64,000 nt of DNA from Girardinichthys multiradiatus (lineage: Eukaryota > Chordata > Actinopteri > Cyprinodontiformes > Goodeidae), in assembly GCF_021462225.1 (NCBI RefSeq), contig NC_061816.1:436480-500479 (forward strand), read 5' to 3'. The notes beneath the pieces are model-generated. The model was not told the origin of the DNA and made no database searches. It saw only the letters and a list, made by a program, of their open reading frames with translations. The position numbers were made by a program, and so were the translations under genes. This document shows, piece after piece, positions 32,201 to 44,068 of this stretch (positions are counted from its first letter, which is position 1; each line of letters begins with the position of its first letter).

Positions 32201-33325
32201 ACCTGAGAGACAGAAGTCAAACAGAGCTGAATGAAGTGAAGACAAGCAGCCGACTGGGAGGAGGAAGAGTTTACATTTAGTCATCGGCTGCTGAGAGAAG
32301 AATGTTTGAGGCCCAAAGCGAGCAGCTGGAGAAGCTTGGTTGTGAAACGGCGATAAAAGCCTTTCATCGGGTGGTTCTGTCGGACTCTGAGACCGTTTTG
32401 GATCCTGGACGTGTTTGTCCTGCTGGACCGGTGTTCCTACATGTTTATTTCTTCAGTCATGATGTTTCCAGTGTGGAAACTTTGTTTCAGCGCTTGTTGT
32501 TGAACTCCTCCTGGCCTCTTGTTTCTGTTCTGTTTGGGTTTTTCCAGAACTTTGCTTTGGTTATGAGGAGAATCATTTTCTGTGAACCTGTGACGTGATG
32601 TCCAGTCACTAACCTTACCATCCTCTTCATCAGTTCTTCCTCTGAGCTCAGGAAACTTACTGTCAGCAGGTTTTAAACTGAGTCACGATGAAACTCCAAA
32701 AGCTGCAGAAGTCTGAGTCAGAACCAGTGTTGCAGTCTTCTATTAGAGGATGAGGGGAGCTCTGACTGTAATACAGCTGTGATTGAAAAGTTCTGATCCG
32801 TTCCTTATTTCTTGCTGTGGTCCTTTAGAAACAGTGTGGATTAACAGATCTTCAGAGATGTTCTCTGGACTTCAGCTTCCTTCTCTTGTCATATTCTTCC
32901 ATTTCGTGTTCTAGAAGATGAAGCAACACACGGTGTCACCAGAAAGTATTCACACACCTTCAATGCTGCTACAGACGTGTTCTGAAATCAACTGTTTTTA
33001 CCAACTAAATATCTCCTGACCCCTGACCCCGACCCTAAACGTATTCGGCCATTGGACTGAATTAGGGGGATGTCATGGTGACACTAGACTCACTAAATTA
33101 AGATCATAATAACCATCCAAACCTACCGTATCTTTTCCTGCCTGTTAACTTTCTGTCAGGAATCAGGGGTCCAGCGCCGTGTTACCAGACATCAGGACAT
33201 AAAGGAACTAGAAGCTGGTTCTATTTAAACCAACCAAACCAGAGCCTCTGATTAGGTTCTGATTTCTAGTTTATCTTCTCATGTATGAACGGTGTGAGGA
33301 ACATGTTTCCTGCAGGACCTGACAG
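29221..33325. other. Intergenic sequence, nothing recognised
   Basis: Only short chance open frames. No exon with domain-like sequence, no RNA gene and no clear transposon was recognised. Confidence 0.5.
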
Positions 33326-33409
<84 letters not shown>

Positions 33410-33410
33410 T
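33326..33410. repeat. (AAT)n microsatellite, about 28 units
   Basis: An uninterrupted trinucleotide run of about 85 bp, with no interruptions seen, so probably polymorphic in length. Confidence 0.97.
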
Positions 33411-36400
33411 AGACTTCAGATATCAGTCTGATTAATAAACAAAGTGAGAAGTTTGTCATTTTCTTTCTAAAATGTTCTTTATTTCAGTGTTTTCACTCTT
33501 CCTCTTCCTATGGTGCCTCTGCTCCATCTTCTCCTGTAACCTCACTCTTTCATTCCTCTTAAAGTTTCTAAGTTAGCTTTGAAGGTGAAGGTCCACACTC
33601 ACCTTTTCATGGAGCTGCTTGGAGTTTTAACTGGATCTGAACTCTTCAGAGACAACCTCTGCAGGCTTTTATTTTGGAAACGGAGGAGACAGAGCGGAGC
33701 AAGAAGACAAAATAAAAGAGAAAAATGTTGACAATGCTGCATGTGAGACCTTGATGACCTCGAGACTGATCTGTTCTGGGATCTGGTCCAGGATGAGTCC
33801 AGGAAGGCTTTCATAGCTTCGTTGATCAGAACCAGCTGCCTCCACCCGTGATCAATCGGTCGTTTTAGTGAAGGATGATGAAACGTGACGGAGTTTCAGG
33901 TTACAGGCCGTTCAGACTGAAGGAATCAAACCAAAAACTCAGATCTTCTTCCTCCTCCTCCTCTGCTAAACATGGAAAGGAGACACTTTCTTCTTCTGTC
34001 TCCTTTCTGAACAGCCCATCCTTCATCCTGGCCAGCAGATCTTTCTTCCTGCATCTTTTATTTTTAGACACCTTTTTTTGTCTTTTTATTTACTTCAGTT
34101 TGATGTTGCGTCTGTCTCTCATCTTAATCAGACGACCCATGATGCATTGCGTTGTTATGGGTGTGGCGTCCTCCCATTAAGCTTCATTCCTGCCTGTAAG
34201 CAGACACAGTCATGCAGAACAAAGATGGTTGAAAACATGTGAACATCAACGTTTACAGCCTGAATGGAATGACATCATCGTAGCTGATCCGATCCAGTGA
34301 GTCCACACCTCACCGGGCTGTGGTTCTGGTGTCAGACCCGTGCTTTAGAACCAGGGCAAGCTGAAGTATTATAGAAGCTAAGAACATCATTTTCAGCAGT
34401 AATATGTTTATTTCTATGAAGCTGCAGAAGGCAGGTTTAGGTTTCAGTGGTTGGGTCAGAGACGGAGGGTCCAGGACGTCATGAACTGAAGAGCAGATGG
34501 TGCAGGAACATGGAAGAACTCCTCCTCTCAGCAGTGCTGCTGGTCCTTCAAAGAAGCTGATGTTTCTTCTCCTGTGGAACGTTGCAGCCCAACCCAGAGG
34601 GTTTGGTCCACTGAAGGCATTTTCAGACTACGGGTTCCTGGACGTTTGTTCTCTGGGACCTAACGTCAATAATCCTGGACAGCTGGGATCCCTTCATGCT
34701 GTAGCTTAGAACATAAACCCTGAAACACATCCTAAAAGCATCAGGCTTCCATGAGAACTTATCTCTCAGCATCTCCATGGAGACACTGAAAGCTTTTCCT
34801 CTAAGGAAATATTAGGTGGATGTATCTGAAGTTCCAGTTGCATGTCCCAGTTTAGATGCTGGGCTTAGCAAATCCAGAACTTCTGTCAGGATTTGGAGTT
34901 GGCAGAGGAGGAGAAGATGGAACTAAACAGCTGGGAATGGTCAACCAGTGAGAAATGTTTAACATCCTCAACCCTGAAGCTCCACCTTAAAGTCAGGGTC
35001 CATTTAAAACATTCTGCCTGACAGCAGGACCCATTTCTGGATAAATGTGTACCTTGGTACTGGTTCTGGTTTCTGCAGAGGAAAACCTGAAGAGAAGAGC
35101 TCTGTTTCCCTCCTCTTGTCTTTCCAGTTTCATCATTAGTTGCTTCTTTTGGACTAATTTGAGCCTCAGGATTGAGGAGCTGCTGCCTCCGTTATTTAGG
35201 GAGAGCGATCTTCATCTGCTTTGATGATCAAAGATCCTGAGGAACATCTGCAGATAGTGTCTGTGTCACATTTAAAACACCCCAGAGTGTCGGCTGCGGA
35301 GAAGCGCGGCGCCGTGCTGACAGTTAAATCCCCTGGAGAAGAATCTCCGGCTGCAGGTCCAACTCGCTTCGCTCTTATTTGAGGCTGCAGGTTTGTTGGT
35401 TTGGCCTCGGTGCCGTGGAGAAACCGGAGAGCTGCAGCAGAAAGCACCGTCTGCAGGGAGGTCATGATGGAGTCACAGGAGGTTTAGTCATTAGGTGCCA
35501 TCGTACCCCGACCTGCCCCGCTGTCTCTGATGCAGTAGTTAACTGGGTGATTAGTTACAACATCTGAGCTCATCAAGGTGGATTCATTATGTTTCAGAAC
35601 TTCAGCTCAGACGTGGATGTCACCTTGTGAGGATCAGGAATAATAATTCCTCCCTGTCATCGGACCGTAGCGGATCTTAACCCTGACCCCCACCAGACCT
35701 GACCCTGGCAGATCCCATCTGACTCAGATGGAGCTTTGAACCAGTAGCCTTCTTGTTAGGAGGCGTTTTCAGCAGCTGACCGCTCTCTGGACCTTTTGTT
35801 TCCAGGAGAATGAAGGTCCCTCTGGCTCTGGAAGCACTAACCTGAAGTTCAGCTCAGTCAGGTGTTTCCGTGTGGAAAAGATCTGGATTTGTTGGAGTTT
35901 AATGGGAAACACAGACCTCAGAGAGAACATGCGCCCCTCTGATTGTTGCCTCCAGGCATCCTGTCAGACTCCGTTAGCTTTGGTTACATAACTCCTCCAC
36001 AAAGAGAAGAAAAAACACCCGGGCCTGGAATGGTTTTCCCCTTCTCCCAGAGCTGCTGGTTGGAGGAATCGTTTCCTCTAATGGGAGGCAGATTGTGCTG
36101 CATTAGCTGGAAGAAGCTGAACTGTGGGCGAAGTGTCCGTTTGATCAAACAGGTGGTGTCTGGACAGAGCTTCATCAGGTTTCACAGGTTTGGATCATCT
36201 GATCTGCAACGTTGCATCATCCAGAAGAGAAGGAAATTCAGCTGTTGATCCTCAGAATGACCAATCAGAAGCTCTGGATGTCCAGCATGAGTTAATCATG
36301 TTTGCATCTACAGGGGGGTTGGAATGATCTGCCAGAGAGCCAGGTTGGTTCTCCTCAGATCAGGACAGAGGTGATAATGAACCAAAAACAAGCTCAACGA

Positions 36401-39400
36401 CTGCAGCAGAGCGACAAACCCACCTGCAGATGTTCTCTCAGACCAAGAAATGATCAGAATCAGCAACCCGGACACAGCGGAGGAACCCAAACTGTCTGAA
36501 GGTCCTGGAGCTGCGCTGCAGTGGTCAGAACATCCCATCAGACAGAGAACAGAGCTGGTAGAACAGGAACACTAGTGGTCCGAGGGCAGCAGGGTGTGGA
36601 ACCTCTAAGTCAGTTCTGCAAGTCACAGGAAGGTCTCAAGTCTTTCCACTCAGGTCTCGAGTCAAGTCCCAAATCCAGACGTCCAGAGTGAGGGTCTGAG
36701 TCCGAAGCTTTTAATTTTGATCCAATACGACCAAAATCAATACTAGTTAAGATTAAACCTTAATGTCATTTAGTAGGTGCTTAACAGAACCTCTAAAACC
36801 CAGAGCCGATGACCCAGGAAATCTGAACCCGGTAGGAGAACTTGAAGAATCTTTTGGATCTGCCCTTCTTCTCTTATTGAAACAAAGTTCTGGGTCCAGG
36901 TTTTTGTAGAAAAACACTCAGCAGAATATGGGTCTAGAAAGTCTTTCCAGAATAATATCACAGCTTCATTAATGGGTCGCTTCACAGAACCATCTCTTAA
37001 TGTTTAATTACAGGAAATCATTTAATTAGAAACATGCTTTCTGTTCGCTGAATTTAGTTCTGGTTTAGGTCCAGCTGGTTGTGGCTGTTTATCTGGTTAA
37101 AATAGGAACATGTTGGTTGGTTAACTCCCTCACGGTCATAACTAAATAAAAACGACTTGAATTTATTGAGGTTTTATGGTTCAATGAGCTCTTTGGTCCA
37201 GCTTTCACTCTTTGGCAGTATTACTGTGGGCTTTGACTGAGCCATTACCAGTTTAAAGGGAGAACACTCCTGGTGCTAACAGGAAGGTTAAACTTTCAGT
37301 TTTATTTCTGTTAATAGAAGCGATAAACTGTAGAAATGTAGTTTTATGTGACCAGCGGAGAAGAAAGACGATCAGAAGCATCTCTGCATGCTTCTCTTCT
37401 GCACCCTGACGGCAGGTGGAGTCAGAGCTGGGGATTCTGGGTAGTTTCAGGCTAAAGTGGCTGCAAGCGGTAACGTTACCATTAGCAACACTCTTCCTGC
37501 TTGATGCACAACATCAGATATGTACAAGTCAGAGACCTGAAGCTCCACTGAAGTCACAAGTCATCAGTGTTAGAGTCCAAGTCTAAAGCTTTCAAATTTG
37601 TGACCCAACTCATGATTGAGGGAACCTTCTGGGCTGCAGGAGGAACTCAACATGATGCAGGCAGTCATCAGAGTAGAGTCTGTTTGTTTCAGGAGGCCTC
37701 AGACCTTCAGACACAGGATGGGGTCTAAACGTACCATCAGGGCCCTGAAGGCTGACTTCAGTCCAGTATTCTTGTACACTTGGTCTGAACCCTCGGTCAG
37801 CTTGGATCTAATGTTGCAGCTCAGCTGCTCTTATTGCTTTGACCTGACCAGCAGATCTGTGAAGTCATCCTCAGAGCAAAGCCTCTGGTTTTCTGGGGGA
37901 TTTCCTTGGATCCTGGATGAGCTCCTCTGATTTCTGTCTGTTGTTAGCAGCTCATTCCCTGAGTTATTTTGGTCAGAAACTCTCAGAGGGGACGTTTTTT
38001 CCTCGCAGAGCTCCTCCTCATGCAAGACTGCGTGGAAAACAAGCCGTCCTCTTCTCCGCTCGGCTCTCCAAACCTGAGACGCTCCTGCCAGGGAGGTGGG
38101 TGGGAGGCGGGTGGGGGCTGACGTGGTGGCGCTGGCCTGCACAGACGACATCTGCTAACACTTTCCCAATCCGAGCAGCGGTTCTGCAGCGAGCGGTGAA
38201 AAAGAGCCCTTCCTAATGTGAGTTTTGGCTCCGGGGGTTCTCCTGGGCAGCTGCTGCTCTGCTGCACCATCCATCTTCAGGAGAATTCACAACAACCTTT
38301 GCAGGTGCCCACACCACCTGAGAGGTTTCCCTGCTGTCAGAGATCTGGACCAGAGAAGTTGTTCCACTGCCTGGTATTATTCCACCTCCATAGAGACGTT
38401 GTCCCAACTCATGTGAAAAATCTGCTTTTCTGCTTTTATCTGACTTATTTTCACTAAATATGAGCTTATTTAGTCTTTTTCAGCCTAAATCTTGGTTCTT
38501 CAGGGACCTGTTAGAACATTAGGAGCTGTTAAGACACTCAGTGAATGTGAGCCCGGTTCCTCATCCTTTGGTCATACATGTGGGACGGGTCCAACCCCGG
38601 GAGGCCGAGCAGACTTGGGATCAGTGGTGGGACCCATCAGTAATAGGTACCAGGCCCTGGAAACACTCAGAAAAAAACAGGCAGTTCAGTTAGTCCAACA
38701 TTTGGACTTGCTGTTAGAACCCTGACAACACCAACCTGATCCAAGCACAGATCAGAATCTGTTTGGGCTGCAGATGGAGGTGTTCAACCTTCGGGCTGGC
38801 TCCGACCTGCAGACTGTGCTCCAGTTCCACAGTGGAAACTCTTGGAGCGTGATGGATGGATGGAGCTGGAGATGACTTATTGCTCCAGACTTCAACATGG
38901 AATTGGAGGTCTGCTCCTGGGCTCCACTAAGCTGCTTTGTCTTCATGCAGAAGGTTCTCTCCATGCTGGTCACATGAAGCCAGCTCTGGAGGTCTTTGGA
39001 TGTGACACTCTGTAAACCAGCTGGAAGATCAGAGGGTTTCCTACGCCCTGAAGTTGTCATTTGATTTTCTGGAAGGTGGGACCAACATGGTAGAACCATG
39101 TTCTCCTAGTAATGGCAGATGTTCCTTCAGTGTTTCTTAGTCACAATATTTCCAGCTGATTTTATTAACTGTGATCCTGAATATTTGCTACAAAACATCC
39201 CAAATCAAATGCTTCTTCTCTCTCTGAAGATGTCAAATAAATAAAACCAGACCTGATCCGACAGATCCAGAGGCCACTGGTCCACCTGTAGAACAACAGA
39301 AACACCTATTCTCCTGGACATCCAGCACAGGAATCCAGAAGATATTTAAATAGAATTTAGAGCCATTTTTCTACTTCTTTGCATCAGATGAAACAGTGAA

Positions 39401-41669
39401 GTTATTCACCCTGCAGGTCTGATTTGGCCAGAACTTGGACCATAAGCTGACCAGTGATGGAGGTGGAGGTACATTGCCTCAGTACTATAGAAGGAGGCAA
39501 AGCAGCGGAGGCAGTGGGATGGTCTGGGCCAGGTTCTGCTGGGAAACATTGATGTCACACCTAGATAAGCACTGCTGCAGACAAGCTCCACTTCTTCTTC
39601 AGAGACGCTCCAGCTTCTGACGCCCACCTGAGCTCTGAGGAATGGAGCTGGCTCGGTTGTAGTACCTCAGATGTTAGATGAGCAGCAGGTGGAGAGAAGC
39701 TGAGATGAAGCTGGTTGAGTTCAGGGTAAATGGAAAGGTAAAATCAACCTTCTGGACCTCTGAGCAGATGATCAACAGCCTGAAGAACATCTTGTCTGAC
39801 CGTATTTGGGTCAACTCAGAAACAGCTGCAGTTTATTTACAGGAGGACATCTTCTGAAGATGATGATGATAGAAGCTTGAATTCATGGAAAAAACATGTT
39901 GAGAACCTTCAACCATGTTCCTCCTGCTCCAGCTATGGTCTCCTTGGTGCTGATCCGTCCCAGAAGAATCCAATGCAGGCTTTGGTTGGTACCAATGTAT
40001 GGACCCGTATCTAGAACCAGAACATATCAGCAGGAATTTACTGAAGCTACAGGAAAGTTTTCTCTGGCCCTGGAGAAAACCCAGTGGGTCGAAGTGAACA
40101 GAACACATCTCCATTGTTTAGCCGTTTACAGCAGGTCCAGCTGTTTCAGGCCCGGACAGAACCAGAATTAAACCCAGATGAAGCTTCTCATTCAGGGTCT
40201 CACTAGTGACGTATAAACTGCAGGAACTGGGCTCATTATGTCAGTAGTGGTTCTGGGTTGGACCGTTAATGGATGGAGCAAGCAGTTTGGAGGACTTCAT
40301 CCTGCTGAAGGTGTTTCCACTCAGGTCACACAAAGGCAGCTCTGTTCTGCTCGTTCCTCTGGAAGAAACAAGCTCATGTGAGAACTGCTGGCTTCCTCCC
40401 CTCATGTGATGCAGGTACCACCTGGGTTCTGGAACGCACAAAGTATGAGTCCAGGTTTGGTGACTGAGGTCAGCTGGTTGGTTCTGAAATGTTCACTTTT
40501 AGTTCAGATCTTTGCAGTCAAACATGACGTTTGCTCTGATTTTAATGTTCTAGGATGGAAAAATCTGAAGATCTCAGTCCCAAACCTGAACATCTGCAGC
40601 ATCTGCTCCTGCGTCTGCTGCTGAGAAGATCACTGACAACATCCACAGACCTTCACAATAAAAGCCTCTGCCCATAAAAGTATCCAAATTAAGACATTTG
40701 TAGTAAAGTTCTGCAGAGAAAAAGACCACATGCTGACCTTTGACCTTTACAGTAAAAGTCAAACATTCTTTTAAGCTGACCGATCCCGTACTGGTGATCT
40801 CATACCACCGATTCTCTGTTAGTGGGTCGGGTCAAAACAGGCAGAATGAAGATTAGAGCCAATTCTGTCTATAGTTCTTATTGTTGGTTCCAGATAAAAA
40901 CATGTTGTTGTTGGGGTTAAAGGTTCTGTTAAATCAAGCTGGAACCGTGGGGCAACATTAAGGTTTAAAGCATTTATTAGCAGCAGAAGCGCTGGTTCTG
41001 ATTAAAGCTCGGTGTTTACTGGAGTCCAACTGTGATTAGGGTTTGTTCTGAAAGCTTAAGTGAACCTGTTAGTGTTGGAACGGAAACGGCAAACATCAGT
41101 AAGGCAGACATGGAGACAAGAGGCTGAGCCTTTAGGGACTTTAGGGTCCCATGTGTGTTTCTGCTGTTCCTACAAGAGCAACAAGATGCTGAATCATCAT
41201 CACTTCTTCACAGATCAATGAGTCTGTCTCCTGGGTATGGGTTACTATCAGTAACTGCAGAGATTCAATATGGGAACTCTAATCGTTGCATCAGAACATG
41301 TGGGAGGAAAATAATGTTAAGAATAAAATGATGAATGAATGATGTCAGGCCTAAATCTGGACAATCTGGACACGGTCTGGACCGAAAACATGGAGACAAT
41401 AAGTTCCTTAACAAGTTGGACAAATGTGTGAATAAAGTCTCACGGTGAAACAACGGCAGACTGTGAATCACTGGGTTTTCATGTATAAATCATCAGGTTT
41501 CTGACTTGTTGAGGTTTAGATAAAATGATGTCCTGATGTGGCTGGCATCCGTTCAGCACCACATCCCGGACGAGCCCCCAATCAGATCCAGATCAAATAG
41601 ACCTCCATTTCTTCTTGTACTTACCTCGGTGTTAAGTTTCGTAGAACCTTGGAGTCAGTCAGTCAGAAC
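33411..41669. other. Intergenic sequence, nothing firmly recognised
   Basis: Eight kilobases without a supportable gene. A stretch around 39430-39620 reads like a decayed interspersed fish repeat (gggatggtctgggccaggtt), but no family or boundary can be given. Confidence 0.45.
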
Positions 41670-41939
41670 TCTACAAATAGTAATGGTAAAAAAAGTACAC
41701 CCCCAGTTTCAGTGTTCTAACAAATAAAGGATTCGGCCTTTTTCAGGTTCTGAAATTATGTCAGTCCGACCCAAAGGTACAAACATCCACATCAGATTCC
41801 CACCTGTCAGTACGTTTTTCACCAGAATACAGCAGTACGTACAAAACTGAGTACACCCCCAAAACTCTAAAAGTAGTAAGAAAATACAACAAACCTTTAT
41901 TTGAGAGGGTGTACTTTCATTTTGCAGTGGCTGTATAGT
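41670..41939. mobile_element. MITE-like element (Tc1-type ends)
   Basis: Short inverted repeats flank a 200-bp centre. aaagtacaccc (41692-41702) pairs perfectly with gggtgtacttt (41907-41917), and the similarity extends outward to about 30 bp (ctacaaat... against ctatacag... read in reverse). There is no coding capacity. The size and structure are those of a non-autonomous DNA transposon. Confidence 0.5.
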
Positions 41940-43079
41940 GAATGTGTTTCTTTCTATTCAACATTAAGAATTAAATGCTTAAATGTTGCATTTAAATTGA
42001 AAAGGTCTTGATAAAAAGTTGTTTTGGTCTAAAGGTGTAAAAATGCTAAATGTAGAATCTGAACGGGCCAGGGGGCTCGAATGATTCAAAGAACCAAATC
42101 CGTTAATGACACAGAACATAACCATGATGCTAATATGACAGTTTAAAGGTTTATTCATCAGAATAAAACCTAGAAAACATCAGTTTAGGCTGCAGTACTG
42201 TGTTTGGCCACAGGTGGCAGGATGTTGCTCCTCTAACAGAAGTAAACCTGCTGAAATAACGCAGCGTTTCTCAGAGTTATTGTTGTCTGGACGGTTCTGG
42301 CTGATCTAGACTTTTCCTTTTTTTTAACGTCTGTTTTTATTGACATTTTTCTTCCATTAAGCTCATCTATCATCATTTTCTCTGCAGACGTCTGATCCAA
42401 ACTTCTTGTGTTGTTAAAACATGAGTCCTTGTTCTGCTTCAGCTGCTGTTTGGCATCTAGCTGCTTCACTCTGCCTCCCTCCTTCCTGTCGCATGTGACG
42501 GCACGTGTTGGATCCACAAACCCAGAATCCCGAGCCAAACTCTCTGACTGTTCCCCTCAGGCCCTCTCCGCCTCAACATCATCATCATCATCCTTCTTCC
42601 AGGTCTTCAGGTTCCAAGTTTCTCCAGCTCGGAGAAAACATGTCAGCGGTTCTGGCTTTTCCCAGGCTGCACGTGTGAAGCAAACAGACGTTTTGTGATG
42701 TTCCCAGCATGCTCTGCTTCATTTGTGGCGTTCTTTGTGTGAAATCATTAACACCCTCAGCTGAGGAGATTACATTCCTGTCATTCCTGTTGGTCCAAAC
42801 CTCACAGCTCCACCAGAACACGTCCAGCTGCTGCTGCTGGAGCCAAAACTCTCAAACTGCAACATGAATGGAGGGATTCAGTTACAACAGGTGGTCATAA
42901 TGAGACGATTAATTCAATAAATACGGCCATGTGAATTCCATCACACCTTGTTCCCATGTGCTCTCTGTGCACCGTGAGTTCATCGGTGACGCTAAAGTCT
43001 GATGGATCAGGGGCCCGAGGAGCCAGGGGCCCCGGTTCAAAGCCACTGTTTATGAAGATAATTAATATTTTTTTAGTGG
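41940..43079. other. Intergenic sequence upstream of abi3bp
   Basis: No gene or distinct repeat recognised. Confidence 0.45.
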
Positions 43080-43435
43080 TCACTGAGTTCAAAGAGGTAA
43101 ACACAAGAGCAGAAAAAACCCAAAACATGCACAGGATCACCCAGAGAGGCACAGCAAGCCCTGGAAGAAGCCAGACCACACAAAGTGTCACAGATAGATG
43201 CAAGACACCCAGCATGCTGCAAAGCGCCCTCACCAACATGCAGAACAAGCATATGATATCAAAAAGCAGTCACAGATAGATGCAAAACAGTAAAAGAAAC
43301 ATGCAAAACATTTTTATTGAGAATAAAAAGATGGAAAACAACCACAGAGAGATGGTAACAACACTAAAAGGTGTAAAACATTCACACAAATATGTAAAAT
43401 ACAAACAAAAAGATGCAAAGCAACCATGAAAAGAA
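43080..43435. repeat. Degenerate A-rich tandem repeat (agatgcaaaacaacca-like)
   Basis: Recurring short phrases such as agatgcaagaca, agatgcaaaacagt, agatggaaaacaaccaca and agatgcaaagcaacca, spaced at roughly multiples of 20 bp. The copies are heavily decayed. Confidence 0.5.
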
Positions 43436-43769
43436 GAAGAAATACCAAAGGATGATAAAATATATGAAGAACATCACATGGATTGGAACATTTCATCCTT
43501 TAAAAGATGCACAGATATCTAGAAACTGCTTCAATCAGACAACATCTACTGAAGGTGACCACGTGGTTTCTGTTTGGAGACCCCTCAGTCTGAGAGCAGA
43601 ACAGAACAAAGTGTCCTGCAGAACAAAAACCATCTCAAAGCTGCAGAAGAAGAAAGAAAAGAGGGAACAAAAAGCAGGAGGAGGAGTGGTGCACAATCCA
43701 GAGGTCCAGCGCTCTGCAGATGGAGGGAGGGAGGTGGCAGTGAGACAGGACGGAGCTGGCTGTGGCTCA

Positions 43770-43830
43770 GGCCACGCCCTCCTGCCCGGCCTATAGATGG
43801 AGACGACAGAGTGGAGCCCCTCTCCACAGC
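43770..43830 (+). promoter_or_regulatory. Possible abi3bp core promoter
   Basis: A GC-rich patch with gccacgccct (a GC-box/KLF-like site) followed by cctatagatgg, a poor TATA-like string, about 180-200 bp before the start codon. Position is the main support; no transcription start can be read from the sequence. Confidence 0.25.
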
Positions 43831-43974
43831 GAGGACGTCCCACAGCTGAACAAGTCCTAAGACGACTGCTCAGATAGACGCTTAGTGAAGTTGTCCAGCT
43901 CCAGGTCGCTCCTCAACCTCGCCATCCTCATCCTCCTGATCATCATCTGTGTCTCCTGGAAGCTTCCAGAGGTC

Positions 43975-44068
43975 ATGGCGTGCATCGCTCTCCTCCTCAG
44001 AGTCCTCCTGCTGCTGCTGATCGGAGGGACGGTTCTCCTCAGCGGCACCCCGGCACAGAGGATCAGAG
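43975..44068 (+). CDS. abi3bp: abi3bp exon 1: signal peptide
   Basis: Starts [18 protein letters not shown] and ends SGTPAQRIR, a classic signal peptide with a likely cut after TPA. The ATG has G at +4, and no other ATG lies upstream in the frame back to 43885. The donor is the non-canonical agGCaagt, and the phase 1 end fits the next exon exactly. Identity rests on position and splice phase, since signal peptides are not conserved. Confidence 0.75.

Noticed and set aside
33271..33459. Poly-Ile minus-strand open frame
   Set aside because: It is simply the (AAT)n microsatellite translated.
39430..39620. Possible transposon coding fragment (gggatggtctgggccaggtt)
   Set aside because: It looks like a decayed interspersed fish repeat, but I cannot name the family or find ends, so it is not listed as an element.
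43535..43885. Several overlapping open frames just upstream of abi3bp exon 1 as small proteins
   Set aside because: A GC-rich promoter-like region with few stops by composition; no domain and no frame preference.
43885..43974. GTG at 43885 as an upstream abi3bp start giving a longer hydrophobic leader
   Set aside because: There is no ATG in this stretch, and ATG 43975 alone gives a typical signal peptide with good context.
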